From Ectocarpus siliculosus (Eukaryota; Sar; Phaeophyceae; Ectocarpales; Ectocarpaceae), in contig FN649741.1 of the NCBI GenBank assembly GCA_000310025.1, positions 4,585,407 to 4,610,124 of the forward strand: a stretch of 24,718 nt of DNA, written 5' to 3'. A program made the position numbers and the translations under genes. Positions 1-9,157 of the stretch are shown one piece after another. Positions within the stretch are counted from its first letter, which is position 1. Each line of letters opens with the position of its first letter. The notes beneath the pieces are model-generated. The model had not been told where the DNA came from. It did no database searches and worked only from the letters and a program-made list of their open reading frames with translations.

Positions 1-1777
1 GTTTTGAAAATACACCCCAGCGGTGCTTTGCTCACGACAGCCACCTTGTTTCGCCCTTGTGTATTTTGATGCATCCACACCATGCTGTGTTTGAAAGTAC
101 ACCCCAGCGGTGCTTTGCTCACGACAGCCACCTTGTTTCGCCCTCGTGTATATTTATGCATCCACACCAAGCTGTGTTTGAAAATAAAACCCAGCGGTGC
201 TTCGCTCACGACAGCCACCACGTTTCGCCCTCGTGTGTATTTATGCATCCACACCAAGCTGTGTTTGAAAGTACACCCCAGCGGTGCTTTGCTCACGACA
301 GCCACCACGTTTCGCCCTCGTGTATATTTATGCATCCACACCAAGCTGTATTGAAAATAAAACCCAGCGGTGCTTTGCTCACGACAGCCACCACGTTTCG
401 CCCTCGTGTATATTTATGCATCCACACCAAGCTGTGTTTGAAAATAAAACCCAGCGGTGCTTTGCTCATGACAGCCACCACGTTTCGCCCTCGTGTGTAT
501 TTATGCATCCACACCATGCTGTGTTTGAAAGTACACCCCAGCGGTGCTTTGCTCACGACAGCTACCTTGTTTCACCCTAGTTACAATTCCTGATGCATCC
601 ACACCAAGCTGTGTTTGAAAATACACCCCAGCGGTGCTTTGCTCATGACAGCCACCACGTTTCGCCCTCGTGTATATTTATGCATCCACACCAAGCTGTG
701 TTTGAAAATAAAAACCAGCGGTGCTTCGCTCACGACAGCCACCACGTTTCGCCCTCGTGTATATTTATGCATCCACACCAAGCTGTGTTTGAAAATAAAA
801 CCCAGCGGTGCTTCGCTCACGACAGCCACCACGTTTCGCCCTCGTGTATATTTATGCATCCACACCAAGCTGTGTTTGAAAGTACACCCCAGCGGTGCTT
901 CGCTCACGACAGCCACCACGTTTCGCCCTCGTGTATATTTATGCATCCACACCAAGCTGTGTTTAAATTCACCCAACCGGTGCTTTGCTCACGACAGCCA
1001 CCACGTTTCGCCCTCGTGTATATTTATGAATCCACATCAAGCTGTGTTGGAAAATAAAACCCAGCGGTGCTTTGCTCACGACAGCTACCTTGTTTCGCCC
1101 TCGTTACAATTCCTGATGCATCCACACCAAGCTGTGTTTGAAAGTACACCCCAGCGGTGCTTTGCTCACGACAGCCACCACGTTTCGCCCTCGTGTATAT
1201 TTATGCATCCACACCAAGCTGTGTTTGAAAATAAAACCCAGCGGTGCTTTGCTCATGGCAGCCACCTTGTTTTGCCCTCGTGACAATTGTTAATGCATCC
1301 ACACCAAGCTGTGTTTGAAAATAAAACCCAGCGGTGCTTCGCTCACGACAGCCACCACGTTTCGCCCTCGTGTATATTTATGCATCCACACCAAGCTGTG
1401 TTTGAAAATAAAACCCAGCGGTGCTTTGCTCACGACAGCCACCACGTTTCGCCCTCGTGTATTTTTATGCATCCACACCATGCTGTGTTTGAAAATAAAA
1501 CCCAGCGGTGCTTTGCTCACGACAGCTACCTTGTTTCACCCTAGTTACAATTCCTGATGCATCCACACCAAGCTGTGTTTGAAAATAAAACCCAGCGGTG
1601 CTTTGCTCACGACAGCCACCACGTTTCGCCCTCGTGTATATTTATGCATCCACACCAAGCTGTGTTTGAAAATAAAACCCAGCGGTGCTTTGCTCACGAC
1701 AGCCACCTTGTTTCACCCTCGTTACAATTTTTGATGCATCCACACTAACCTGTGTGTAAAAACGAACCCAGTGATGT
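1..1777. repeat. 87-bp satellite-like tandem array (about 20 units)
   Basis: About 20 head-to-tail units, each starting near TGCATCCACACCAAGCTGTG; starts are seen at about 70, 157, 244, 331, 417, 504, 594, 681, 768, 855 and onward to 1734. The common unit is 87 bp. Variants of about 90 bp carry TTACAATTCCTGA instead of the TATATTTA junction (near 580, 1103, 1543 and 1721). Units mix a few allelic choices (GTACACCCC or ATAAAACCC, GCTTTGC or GCTTCGC, ACCTTG or ACCACG, CCAAGC or CCATGC), as expected from unequal exchange and gene conversion. The unit is exactly 29 codons with no stop in several frames, so long ORFs on both strands here are a by-product and are not annotated as genes. The array runs off the left edge. 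Confidence 0.95.
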
Positions 1778-2212
1778 CATTGTTATCAATTTGAGGTTTT
1801 TAGAACAATCTGGCGAATCTTACCAACTCGAAACGATCTAGAGGAAAGACCACATTTTTCAATTTTATACGTAAACATTTGAGTGTATTGGTAGCCCACG
1901 CTGCTCACAATTCACCTCCACCATGGCAACCACCACTACAAAATCGAAGACGAAGAAGAAAAAAAAGAGAAAGAAGAAGGCCGACATCACAACACGGCTA
2001 CACGAGGTCTACAATATCAACACGCTACGGAGAAACGACGACAAGCTCTCGCAACCGAAGTTTCAACAAACGAGTTGCCTGGAAACAGTGGGATATTCCG
2101 AGGTTTAAAAATCCCGTAAAGCTGGACCCTTGAGGAGACAACTTAGTTGTTTCTATCTGTTTTTTGTTCACGACAACTTAATAGTTCCGGTTTTCATAGG
2201 TTGATATCAGTG
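1778..2212 (+). mobile_element. hAT-like MITE, copy 1 (435 bp)
   Basis: The left end is CATTGTTATCAA and the right end is GGTTGATATCAGTG, imperfect inverted repeats of the family terminus CAYTRWTATCAACTTAAG. It is flanked by the 8-bp duplication AGTGATGT (1770-1777) and AGTGATGC (2213-2220), 7/8 identical. It sits inside a decayed unit of the 87-bp array, because the sequence resumes after it with GCTTTGCTAAACAGCC, a recognisable continuation of the unit. An 8-bp duplication with CA...TG ends fits the hAT superfamily; P and Merlin elements also make 8-9 bp duplications and cannot be fully excluded. This copy has the most diverged termini, so it may be the oldest of the four. Confidence 0.88.
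1923..2108 (+). CDS. 61-aa lysine-rich ORF inside MITE copy 1
   Basis: It starts at ATG in the context CCACCATGGC, an excellent eukaryotic initiation context, and encodes 61 residues: MATTTT, a dense lysine run resembling a nuclear localisation signal (about residues 7-19), then ADITTRLHEVYNINTLRR and a polar tail ending in VGYSEV. The same ORF is present with few changes in copies 3 and 4 and truncated in copy 2. It might be the remnant N-terminus of an autonomous parent transposase or a captured host exon; no transposase catalytic motif is visible. An arginine-rich frame overlapping it (ending near WKQWDIPRFKNP) is also open, so which frame, if any, is translated cannot be decided. The function is unknown. 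Confidence 0.3.
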   Translation: MATTTTKSKTKKKKKRKKKADITTRLHEVYNINTLRRNDDKLSQPKFQQTSCLETVGYSEV

Positions 2213-2260
2213 AGTGATGCTTTGCTAAACAGCCGACTTGATTCATCCTCGTGACTCTTT
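2213..2260. repeat. Remnant of the 87-bp array beyond MITE copy 1
   Basis: AGTGATGCTTTGCTAAACAG followed by CCGACTTGATTCATCCTCGTG aligns to the array unit AGCGGTGCTTTGCTCACGACAG..TCGCCCTCGTG with several substitutions. It shows that the MITE split the last recognisable unit. Confidence 0.75.
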
Positions 2261-2324
2261 TACCTGTGTGGCGTGTTGACGCGTCGTCCTGCCTCTCTTA
2301 AATAAGACCGGGCTAAAAAAGATC

Positions 2325-2522
2325 ATGTTTTCTTTCCTGCGACGGTTTGGGGATGACGTCCGCGGAAAGCTTTCCGGATTAGGGACATCAGCACGCAAAG
2401 GATGCGTGGAGGAAGGAAAGAGAGAACAAGCAGGTGCGGTGAGAGAGGGTACGATGAGTTATGTCAGGGGTTACATACAGGGTTCGGGCGTCAAGAAGGT
2501 TCTAGAAAAGAAGACGGTGTAG
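2325..2522 (+). CDS. Unrecognised small ORF (65 aa)
   Basis: It has an ATG start. The N-terminus MFSFLRRFGDDVRGKLSG could form a basic amphipathic helix, and the whole product is basic and hydrophilic, ending VLEKKTV. I recognise no domain or homologue. It lies just beyond the end of the tandem array with no clear neighbouring exon. Because 65 codons can be open by chance at this base composition, this is only a candidate. It could also be a first exon, since GTGCGGTGAGAG follows at about 2435, but no matching acceptor was found. Confidence 0.15.
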   Translation: MFSFLRRFGDDVRGKLSGLGTSARKGCVEEGKREQAGAVREGTMSYVRGYIQGSGVKKVLEKKTV

Positions 2523-3639
2523 ACAGAGTGCGGCCAGTCGTGAAGAAAACAAGAAGAACACGATTTTGTAGTTCCACTTGTTCCTTTTGTTTATGTTCCT
2601 GGAGATTATTTGGCCTACAAAAGGGGGGAAATGGGAGTAGAGCAAACATAGACGGAGCAGGCAAATTGCTTGTTTATCGGCAAAGAGCGGCTGTATAAAA
2701 AACATAGCTCCCCCAGCAGCGCAACCCGTAACGAGAGACAACGTAGATGAGACGGGCTACAGTACAGCACTGCGTACGAGGTCTAAGGCTAACTTGTAAG
2801 GCTATTTGTAAGAATGCACACACACACATCGATGCTGATAAAAAAAACACAACACACACCCACCACACATAGCGGAGTGGGTGGGAATGAACAAGTACAA
2901 AGCAGCTGTCTCGCTCTGAAAGAGAGAGAATGTGGGGAAGGCAACAGGAGGCCCACCCGAGCCACCCGACGGGGACAGTTGTACACGCGTGTGCGTGAGT
3001 CTAGGTGCTCGTGGCCGCCAGGCACCGCATGAGGTTGACTTCACATGCTCCCGTGAAAAGAGCTCGGTGCCACTCAAATTCCCGGAGCTTACCTTGGGCG
3101 GTGCCTGACGGTTTTGTGTGACAGCCTCCCGGTAAGGCTATCGTCGCCGCTGCTCTTGCTGATGCTGCTGGTACAGCTGCTCGTCTGGCGCTCTCTCCCT
3201 TCTCTGCTCTCCGGTGAACTGTGCGGCGGCGAGTGGGGTGTGGTGTGACGTGGTGCGGTGTAGTGCGGTGTGGTGCTCATCGGTAATAGCCGCAAGTTCC
3301 CCGCTGCTTCAAGTTACCTTTCGGACAATATGCGGCGGATTCATTACACGGTTTGGTTCTCCGTTGTGCCTCGTCATTTTTTTGCTTACAGACACCACGC
3401 AGCAGCAGTGCGAGAAAGAGAGATATAGCTCCTTCGCGACTGCTGAGTTCCTGCTTGGTGTGAGGACCATGCTGCTACCGGGTAGAATTTGGACCGAGGA
3501 GTGCCTGTGATCTGCGCGAGATGTGTGTGTGTGTATGTGTGTGTCTCCAACTCCTGTACACACAAGGTGTGTAGAGTACGGAGTGCTACCAAGCAGCTTT
3601 CAACAATCACACTTAATTACGCAGTAAGTTGTAGCCATG

Positions 3640-3850
3640 TGCATGTACAGCAGTACAGCGGTAAACTATGGCAGTCACCTGTGTGTTTACAGCAGTACAG
3701 TAGTACAGTAGTACAACAGTACAGCAGTATAAAAAAAACATGTCCCTATACAGCAGTATGCAGTAGCCAGGTGCCTGTAAAGCAGTGTGGCGGTCCCTAC
3801 TCAGTAGACTCGGCAGCCACAGCAGTGTGTAGTAGGGCTGTGCATACCTG
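3640..3850. repeat. TACAGCAGT-type minisatellite
   Basis: Short imperfect repeats of the core TACAGCAGT/TACAGTAGT recur, densest at 3648-3728. Related TACAGCAGTAGTA blocks recur in the introns of the EsV-1-7 gene at about 11530-11700 and 12120-12220, so this is a dispersed local repeat family. Confidence 0.7.
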
Positions 3851-4257
3851 TGTGCCTACGCCGAAATTAGACTACACACGCACAGCGGACAGCGTACGTA
3901 CGCATAACGGGCGGCGACACACACGCACAGCGGGTGACAGCATGTGGGCTCGATGAAGCTGACCTCTCTGTGGTGTGATGCGGTGGGGCGATCGATGTTT
4001 TCTGCTGTAGGGCATGTTTTTCGTTGACCGCGGTTCAACTCTGCCAGCACCGCACATCGCCGTCGCACCACTTTGACCGTGTGCTACATCGTGGCGTCTC
4101 TGGGCGTGATAGTTGTGTCGGGCAAGGGTGAAACATCGGCCGAAATGGGGGACCGTAGCCTTCCACCCAACAACGCAGGTGAAAGGGCCGCGGTCAACCA
4201 AAGTGGGGAGAGGATGAAACCGTTTTTTTTGCGCCTGGGTTCAGCGCCCACTAAATG

Positions 4258-4701
4258 CATTGTTATCAACTTAAGGTTTCTAGAACAATTTGGCAAATAT
4301 TACCAACTCGAAACGATCTAGAAGAAAGACCACATACTTCATACTTCAATTTTATATGTAAACATTTGAGTGTGGTAGCCCACGCTGCTCACAATTCACC
4401 TACACTATGGCAACCACCACTACAAAATCAAAGACGAAGAAGAAAAAGAAGAGAAAGAAGAAAGCCGACATTACAACACTGCTACACGAGCTCTACAACA
4501 TCAACACGCTACGAAGAAACGACGACAAGCTTTCGCAACTGAAGTTTCAACAAACGACTTGACTGGAAACAGTGGGATATTCCGAGGTTTAAAAAACCCT
4601 AAAAGCTGGACTCTTGAGGAGACAACTTAGTTGTTTCTATCTCTTTTTGTTTTTGTTCACTACAACTTAATAGTTCCGGTTTTCTTAAGTTGATATTAGT
4701 G
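4258..4701 (+). mobile_element. hAT-like MITE, copy 2 (444 bp)
   Basis: The ends are CATTGTTATCAACTTAAG and CTTAAGTTGATATTAGTG, matching as inverted repeats at 15 of 18 positions. It is flanked by the perfect 8-bp target duplication ACTAAATG (4250-4257 and 4702-4709). Relative to the other copies it has a short tandem insertion (CATACTTCATACTTC, near 4332) and a 4-nt deletion in the GTATTGG stretch. Its internal ORF is cut to 51 codons by a TGA at 4560 (ATG at 4407). Subterminal ACAACTTAGTTGT and ACAACTTAATAGTT motifs, typical of all copies, could be transposase-binding repeats. Confidence 0.93.
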
Positions 4702-4743
4702 ACTAAATGCCGTGCCGTACAGGGGAGGCTTTTGGCGCATGAG

Positions 4744-4929
4744 ATGGCGGCCAAAGTCGAAAACAGCTCTCGCGCGATAGAGCACGCAGATGCAGCAGCG
4801 GATTTGATATCAGTGGAGGGGGGAACGGTTCAAGTGCCATTGCTCGAGCAGTTGATGACCGCATCTGCGGATGAAGAGGGGTGGGGAAGGGCGCGGACGA
4901 TGGCATGAACACAGCTGCCACGAACGAGG
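4744..4929 (+). pseudogene. Frameshifted exon-like coding stretch
   Basis: An ATG in good context (GAGATGG) opens a frame reading MAAKVENSSRAIEHADAAAD, then LISVEGGTVQVP and LLEQLMTASADEEG. It stops at 4908, but a +1 neighbouring frame continues as GKGADDGMNTAATNE and ends at a consensus donor GAG|GTGAGA (GT at 4930). The phrase AAD..SVEGG..V..VP resembles the first exon of the EsV-1-7 gene (AADVTVEGGAPVVSASVP), so this may be a decayed relative of that exon. An acceptor-like GTACAG lies at 4717-4722. MITE copy 2 ends only 42 bp upstream. Similarity was judged by eye over a short stretch, so homology is tentative. Confidence 0.3.
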
Positions 4930-5054
4930 TGAGATGGTGCGGAAGCCGAAGACGGGTTTCCGTGTACGTAAAAATTGATCAAAACCCTTCCTCGTACATG
5001 CAAACACATCCAACGACCACGCTCATGTGTCATGCACGCATATCTACGATTTCG

Positions 5055-5573
5055 GGAGCTCCCAGCCGCCTGTGAGACACCGACCTATAAGTGTATGGGT
5101 TTTAGTGTGTGTGTGTGTCTGTTTGATCTGAAATTTTGTCCAGAGTGGGCTTTTATCACCTACATGCAGGAAATCAAGAAAAAAATGCACTGTTGCACCC
5201 ATACTCTAAACCCAGTACACTTGAACCACGAGTACACAGCGCTCCTGGCGCAGCGCCATTTATCCGTCCCCGAGGGTAGAAAAGTATCTCGATATTAGTG
5301 CGTGGGTGTCTGTCGGATCTGAAAATTTGTCCAAAGTTGTATTTTATCATATACTTGGATAATATGTACTCAAATCTACGAAGAAACCACTATTTTCAAC
5401 AAATGATAGCGCACAGACTCCCAACCCCCCCCATTTCTGGAGATCCCAGCCGCTTTTGAGACACCGACCTATAAGTGTATGGTTTTTAGTGTGTGCGTGT
5501 CTGTTTGATCTGAAATTTTGTCCAGAGTGGGCTTTCATCACCTACATGCAGGAAATCAAGAAAAAAATGCACT
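5055..5573. repeat. Triplicated block of about 190-bp spacing
   Basis: 5055-5191 and 5439-5573 are close direct copies, sharing CCAGCCGC..GAGACACCGACCTATAAGTG and GAAATTTTGTCCAGAGTGGG through ATGCACT. A third, more diverged and partial copy lies between them at about 5293-5355 (TCTGAAAATTTGTCCAAAG). The copies carry no complete gene. The block might be a fragment of a larger dispersed repeat. Confidence 0.85.
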
Positions 5574-5575
5574 AT

Positions 5576-7011
5576 CGCTACTCTTCCTTAAACACCGGGT
5601 CCATGATTTCCCCGTCAGTGTGGTGACCGATGCTGCCTCCTTGGCTGATATTACCCACCACGCGCATGTCACGTGTAGTCATGTCTCCGACAGCAGGTCA
5701 TCTGACATCACAATCTACGACGCACCGAACAAGAGACAGAGAGAAGAGGGGGGTACTCCGTGGACGTACACCGTCTGACGACATTTAGTTCTATCAGCTG
5801 TCGCTCGTTTTAGCGACAGCTACTATATCTTTCGGGTTAACCAACACATTTGTGAATGCATTTGATGGCAGGTACTGCGGAAAGCCGGGCGGCGCCTGGG
5901 TCGAGGAGAACCAGGACGAGAACGAGGACGAGGACGAGTGCGTCTAGCTGCGTCCGGGTTGGTCCGATGGCCACCGGCAAGGCAGCGCGCAGCGACGGGG
6001 AGGGGGATGGGGGACGGGGGTTTGCTCTTGAGCTGGATTTGTCGGGGTGACCCCGTGTTGACGGTTGGTGTGTCGCGAGTGAACCTATTCGCTCTGTAGG
6101 TGATTGCAGCGGTAGGGAAATCCCGTGTTGACGGGTTGTGATGTTTGTTTGAATTGATTTGTTCAATCAACGAGGAGGGTTCGAGCGAATGTTTACGTAG
6201 GCCGCAAGAATGCTTAGCATGCCGTTCACCGAAAATATCATGCCGCGTCGCTGACCAACAGACGTACAAAATATATTTTGTTGTTTTCAGTTCAACAAAC
6301 CCACGCGACGAACGTGTGCCACCTTTGGAGAAAATGCCTTGTTTGACGGGGCCCTATTTTACGTATACGTACGCACCAGAAAATAACTCTCTAAATATCC
6401 GCCTGTGGCGAAAACAAGAAGAGGAAAGGGACCCTCCCGTCGTGTACATCCACGACCGCCTCGGATCCAACCATTTCCTCTTCCTGTAGAACTCTGTTGC
6501 TAATACAAAGGACAGGTCGGGCACGGGGCCCTCCCGCAATATACACGCCGCAAATCGCACCGCACCCGAAACTCATGTACGCAACAAGGATCTCTATCGT
6601 CAAAGGTCAAAGGTCTCTCTCCAAAGGTCTCCCGTGCGCAGCATATCGTATTTAACACAAGATAACGCAGCCGGATATCAAGAGTACCCCCGCGATGGTC
6701 ACGTCCGTCTCTCATGTGCGATGATGCTCCGTGATGTGTGCCGTCGTCGAATGCCTGCGTGCGAAGTTAGCACGCGTGTAGCAAAACATTATGTCAAAAA
6801 ACACAGTTAGCCATGCGCCTGACCCTGTTTTTTTGGCCCAAATTCTGTCACGCGGAGCTTCTTTCGAGCAGCCCATTCTTCTGAAAAATTTATTTTGTGG
6901 CCAATCAATCCCCACATTTTTGGCGGCCACGTCAGTTCAACAGGCGAAAAGACTGCACAATCGGCTGTGGTGTGTCTTGCTTTTTTTTAGTTGGCGACGA
7001 AATAGGATTGC
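5576..7011. other. No supportable gene; weak exon-like signals
   Basis: No ORF here is convincing. An ATG frame at 5856-6050 contains an RTRTRTRT low-complexity run with open antisense frames, which is compositional. A good acceptor (TATTTTGTTGTTTTCAG) ends at about 6290 and is followed by a short open stretch, so an isolated exon is possible. CCCGTGTTGACGG occurs twice (about 6053 and 6123). I see no RNA gene. Confidence 0.4.
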
Positions 7012-7935
7012 TGTAGCCGTCCCCGTTCCCACCCGGCTATGGGGAGGCCGCAGGGACATTGCGTAGAGAATAGAACAGTCACCGCTACTCATGCCACAAG
7101 AACGGTCGCAAAAGCTGCAGTAGCGCCCGCGGTAGAGCCGTTGCGCGCTGGCACAAATTTCACAGATGAGCGGATGAGCGGGAAAAAATACACCCGATCA
7201 GCCAGAGAAGGTAGCTCTGATTTTACAATGTTACAGCAACTGAAGCTGTCGCCGCCCTTCCCACCCCTCCAAGGGGTTGAAGAGAACCTGCGAGGAAAGA
7301 AGGGAAGCCATTGCTACTTATGGCACGACAACGACAGGAAGAGCTGCAGTGTATCGTTGGTGGTGGAGCCAAGCTATGTCGCCCAAAAGTCAGTTGAACG
7401 ACGCGTCACACACGCACACGGAAGAGGCAGCGGTCCCACCCAAAATCACTTCACACCCGAATGGATATGCAACGACCACCCCCGTCACTGCCGGTCTATG
7501 GGGCTCAACAGACATTGCAAGGAAAGTAAGAAAACCGATGCTACTCGTGGTGCAGGAACGGTAGCAAAAGCGGCAGTAGCGCCGGTGGCAGGGCCGTTGC
7601 GCCAGTGCAAACTTTGGAGATGATGAGCGGAAAAACAAACACCGACCATGAAGAAGAGCAGGTGGACTGATTTTTACACCATGGTACAAAAAGGAACTGA
7701 GGCCGCCGCTGCCCTTCCCGCCCCTTCAAGGGGTTGATGAGACACTGCGAAGAAAGCAGGGAAACCACTGCTACTAATGGCGCAGCAACGGCAGGAAGAG
7801 CTGCAGTGTAGCGCCGGTGGTGCATCGAGCAATGTCGCCCAAAAGTCATTTCATGAGCAAAAAAACGCACGAAAAAATCAATCCCACACAACAATTTCAG
7901 CTTTTTTCAACGTCGCGCCTGCGTCGTCCCCGTTC
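7012..7935. repeat. Diverged tandem duplication, unit about 455 bp
   Basis: 7012-7465 and 7466-7920 are imperfect direct copies. Shared landmarks include GCAAAAG(C)(T/G)GCAGTAGCGCC, CTTCAAGGGGTTGA / CTCCAAGGGGTTGA, GGAAGAGCTGCAGTGTA and GTCGCCCAAAAGTCA. The start of a third unit is marked by CGTCCCCGTTCCCA at about 7924, as at about 7018. Within a unit the GCTACT..GCAGTAG stretch is itself repeated once. ORFs across it change frame between copies and are not annotated. Confidence 0.8.
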
Positions 7936-8167
7936 CCAAATCCCAGACAGACCACCCCCTCGCACCCTCCCCCCTAGCATTGCTCCCTCCAGAGTTCGCT
8001 CCCTAGATGCTCGCCCCGCAGGCGGCAGTGGACCTCCGCGTACTTGATCCGCCCGTCTACACAGAATCGGCTGGTTGTGTGGTCACCACATTTTTTTTGT
8101 TTGACAGGCGGAGACTTTTTCTGGACTTTTGGACCCGTGCATCACGCCAAAACTACCCCATCTAAGG

Positions 8168-8601
8168 CATTGTTATCAACTTAAGCTTTCTAGAACAATT
8201 TTGCGAATCTTACCTACTCGAAACGATCTAGAAGAAAGACCACATTTTTCAATTTTATATGTAAATATTTGAGTGTATTGGTAGCCCACGCTGCTCACAA
8301 TTCACCTTCACCATGGCAACCACCACTACAAAATCGAAGACGAAGAAGAAGAAAAAGAGAAAGAAGATGGCCGACATCACAACACGGCTACACGAGGTCT
8401 ACAACATCAACACGCTACGAAGAAACGACGACGAGCTTTCGCAACCGAAGTTTCAACAAACGACTTGCCTGGAAACAGTGGGATATTCCGAGGTTTAAAA
8501 ACCCCTAAAAGCTGGACCCTTGAGGAGACAACTTAGTTGTTTCTATCTGTTTTTGTTCACTACAACTTAATAGTTCCGGTTTTCTTAAGTTGATATTAGT
8601 G
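8168..8601 (+). mobile_element. hAT-like MITE, copy 3 (434 bp)
   Basis: The ends are CATTGTTATCAACTTAAG and CTTAAGTTGATATTAGTG, with the perfect 8-bp target duplication ATCTAAGG at 8160-8167 and 8602-8609. It is nearly identical to copy 4 and very close to copy 2, suggesting recent amplification. On the minus strand its terminus CACTAA supplies a stop to a reading frame entering from 8913, though that frame lacks an ATG and is probably not a gene. Confidence 0.95.
8313..8498 (+). CDS. 61-aa lysine-rich ORF inside MITE copy 3
   Basis: The ORF of copy 1 is conserved here at the same length, with the start context TCACCATGGC. Changes relative to copy 1 include lysine to methionine just before ADITT, an aspartate-glutamate pair (DDE for DDK) and QQTT for QQTS. 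The visible substitutions between copies are few and keep the frame open, which could mean recent copying rather than selection. No catalytic motif is visible and the function is unknown. Confidence 0.3.
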   Translation: MATTTTKSKTKKKKKRKKMADITTRLHEVYNINTLRRNDDELSQPKFQQTTCLETVGYSEV

Positions 8602-8609
8602 ATCTAAGG

Positions 8610-9157
8610 ATTCGTACTGAGAGACGTCCGCGGAGCGGATGCTGGCGCGGTTTCTTGTATCGCCTCCGTGAGAACGGTAGCTATGTTTTGGTCGGTGGCG
8701 ATTTTCGCGAAAGCTCCACACGCTCGCGGCCGCTGTGAATTTGGCCGAAAAATACTTGATTTTTGAGGGTTTGATGGGATAGAACCCGCCGATTGAAAAA
8801 CTGACCGACAAAAACACGCATATGTCCTGTTCACACGTGTGTACTGAACCGCATGAGCCAGTTCGTTGGTGGCATCGAGTATTCCGCGTTCTCCTCTCGC
8901 TCTCTATTATCAAGTCAATACAGGATTAGGCGCCGTCGACCGGAAAAGCGGACAAACAAAATTTGTGTGATTTTTCATCGAACAGCCTGACCACGCGCAT
9001 ACACCAAAAAGGGGGGTCAGGTGCAGGGCTAACTCGAAATTGATGGTCGAACCGGCACCCATTGCCGACCGGCGGCAGATTTCAACACCGTTGCTTTCGG
9101 CGCTTCGGTTTAGATATATAAATTTGACAGTGAGGCTAGCGTAAGTGTTGTCGTACC
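8610..9157. other. No supportable gene
   Basis: Between MITE copy 3 and the 3' end of the minus-strand gene at 9158, only overlapping frames without ATG starts or recognisable motifs are present. It probably holds the 3' untranslated region of the minus-strand gene. Confidence 0.4.

Larger units (their letters stand above)
2261..4249. other. Gene-poor spacer with simple repeats
   Basis: No gene can be supported in these 2 kb. The stretch holds CA-rich DNA at 2813-2875, a TG run at 3517-3545, a GTGGTGCGGTGTAGTGCGG-type G/T-rich stretch at 3235-3280 and a TACAGCAGT-type minisatellite at 3640-3850. One ATG-initiated 65-codon ORF (2325-2522) is listed separately. Other ORFs overlap on both strands without recognisable domains. 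Confidence 0.6.

Noticed and set aside
57-1748. Long ORFs of 60-222 aa on both strands in the first 1.75 kb
   Set aside because: They are produced by a tandem unit of 87 bp without stops; several overlap in different frames and lack independent starts.
1-1777. CRISPR-like array
   Set aside because: Units are continuous repeats without unique spacers, and the context is eukaryotic.
5823-6269. Minus-strand 148-aa ORF rich in Arg and Pro
   Set aside because: The composition follows a CG-rich simple repeat (RPRPRSRPG), with open frames on the other strand and no splice or domain support.
7039-7623. 194-aa plus-strand ORF
   Set aside because: It runs across the tandem duplication, has no domain and is not preserved in frame between the two units.
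8596-8913. 105-aa minus-strand ORF ending in the MITE
   Set aside because: It has no ATG start, no recognisable motif, and its stop comes from the transposon.
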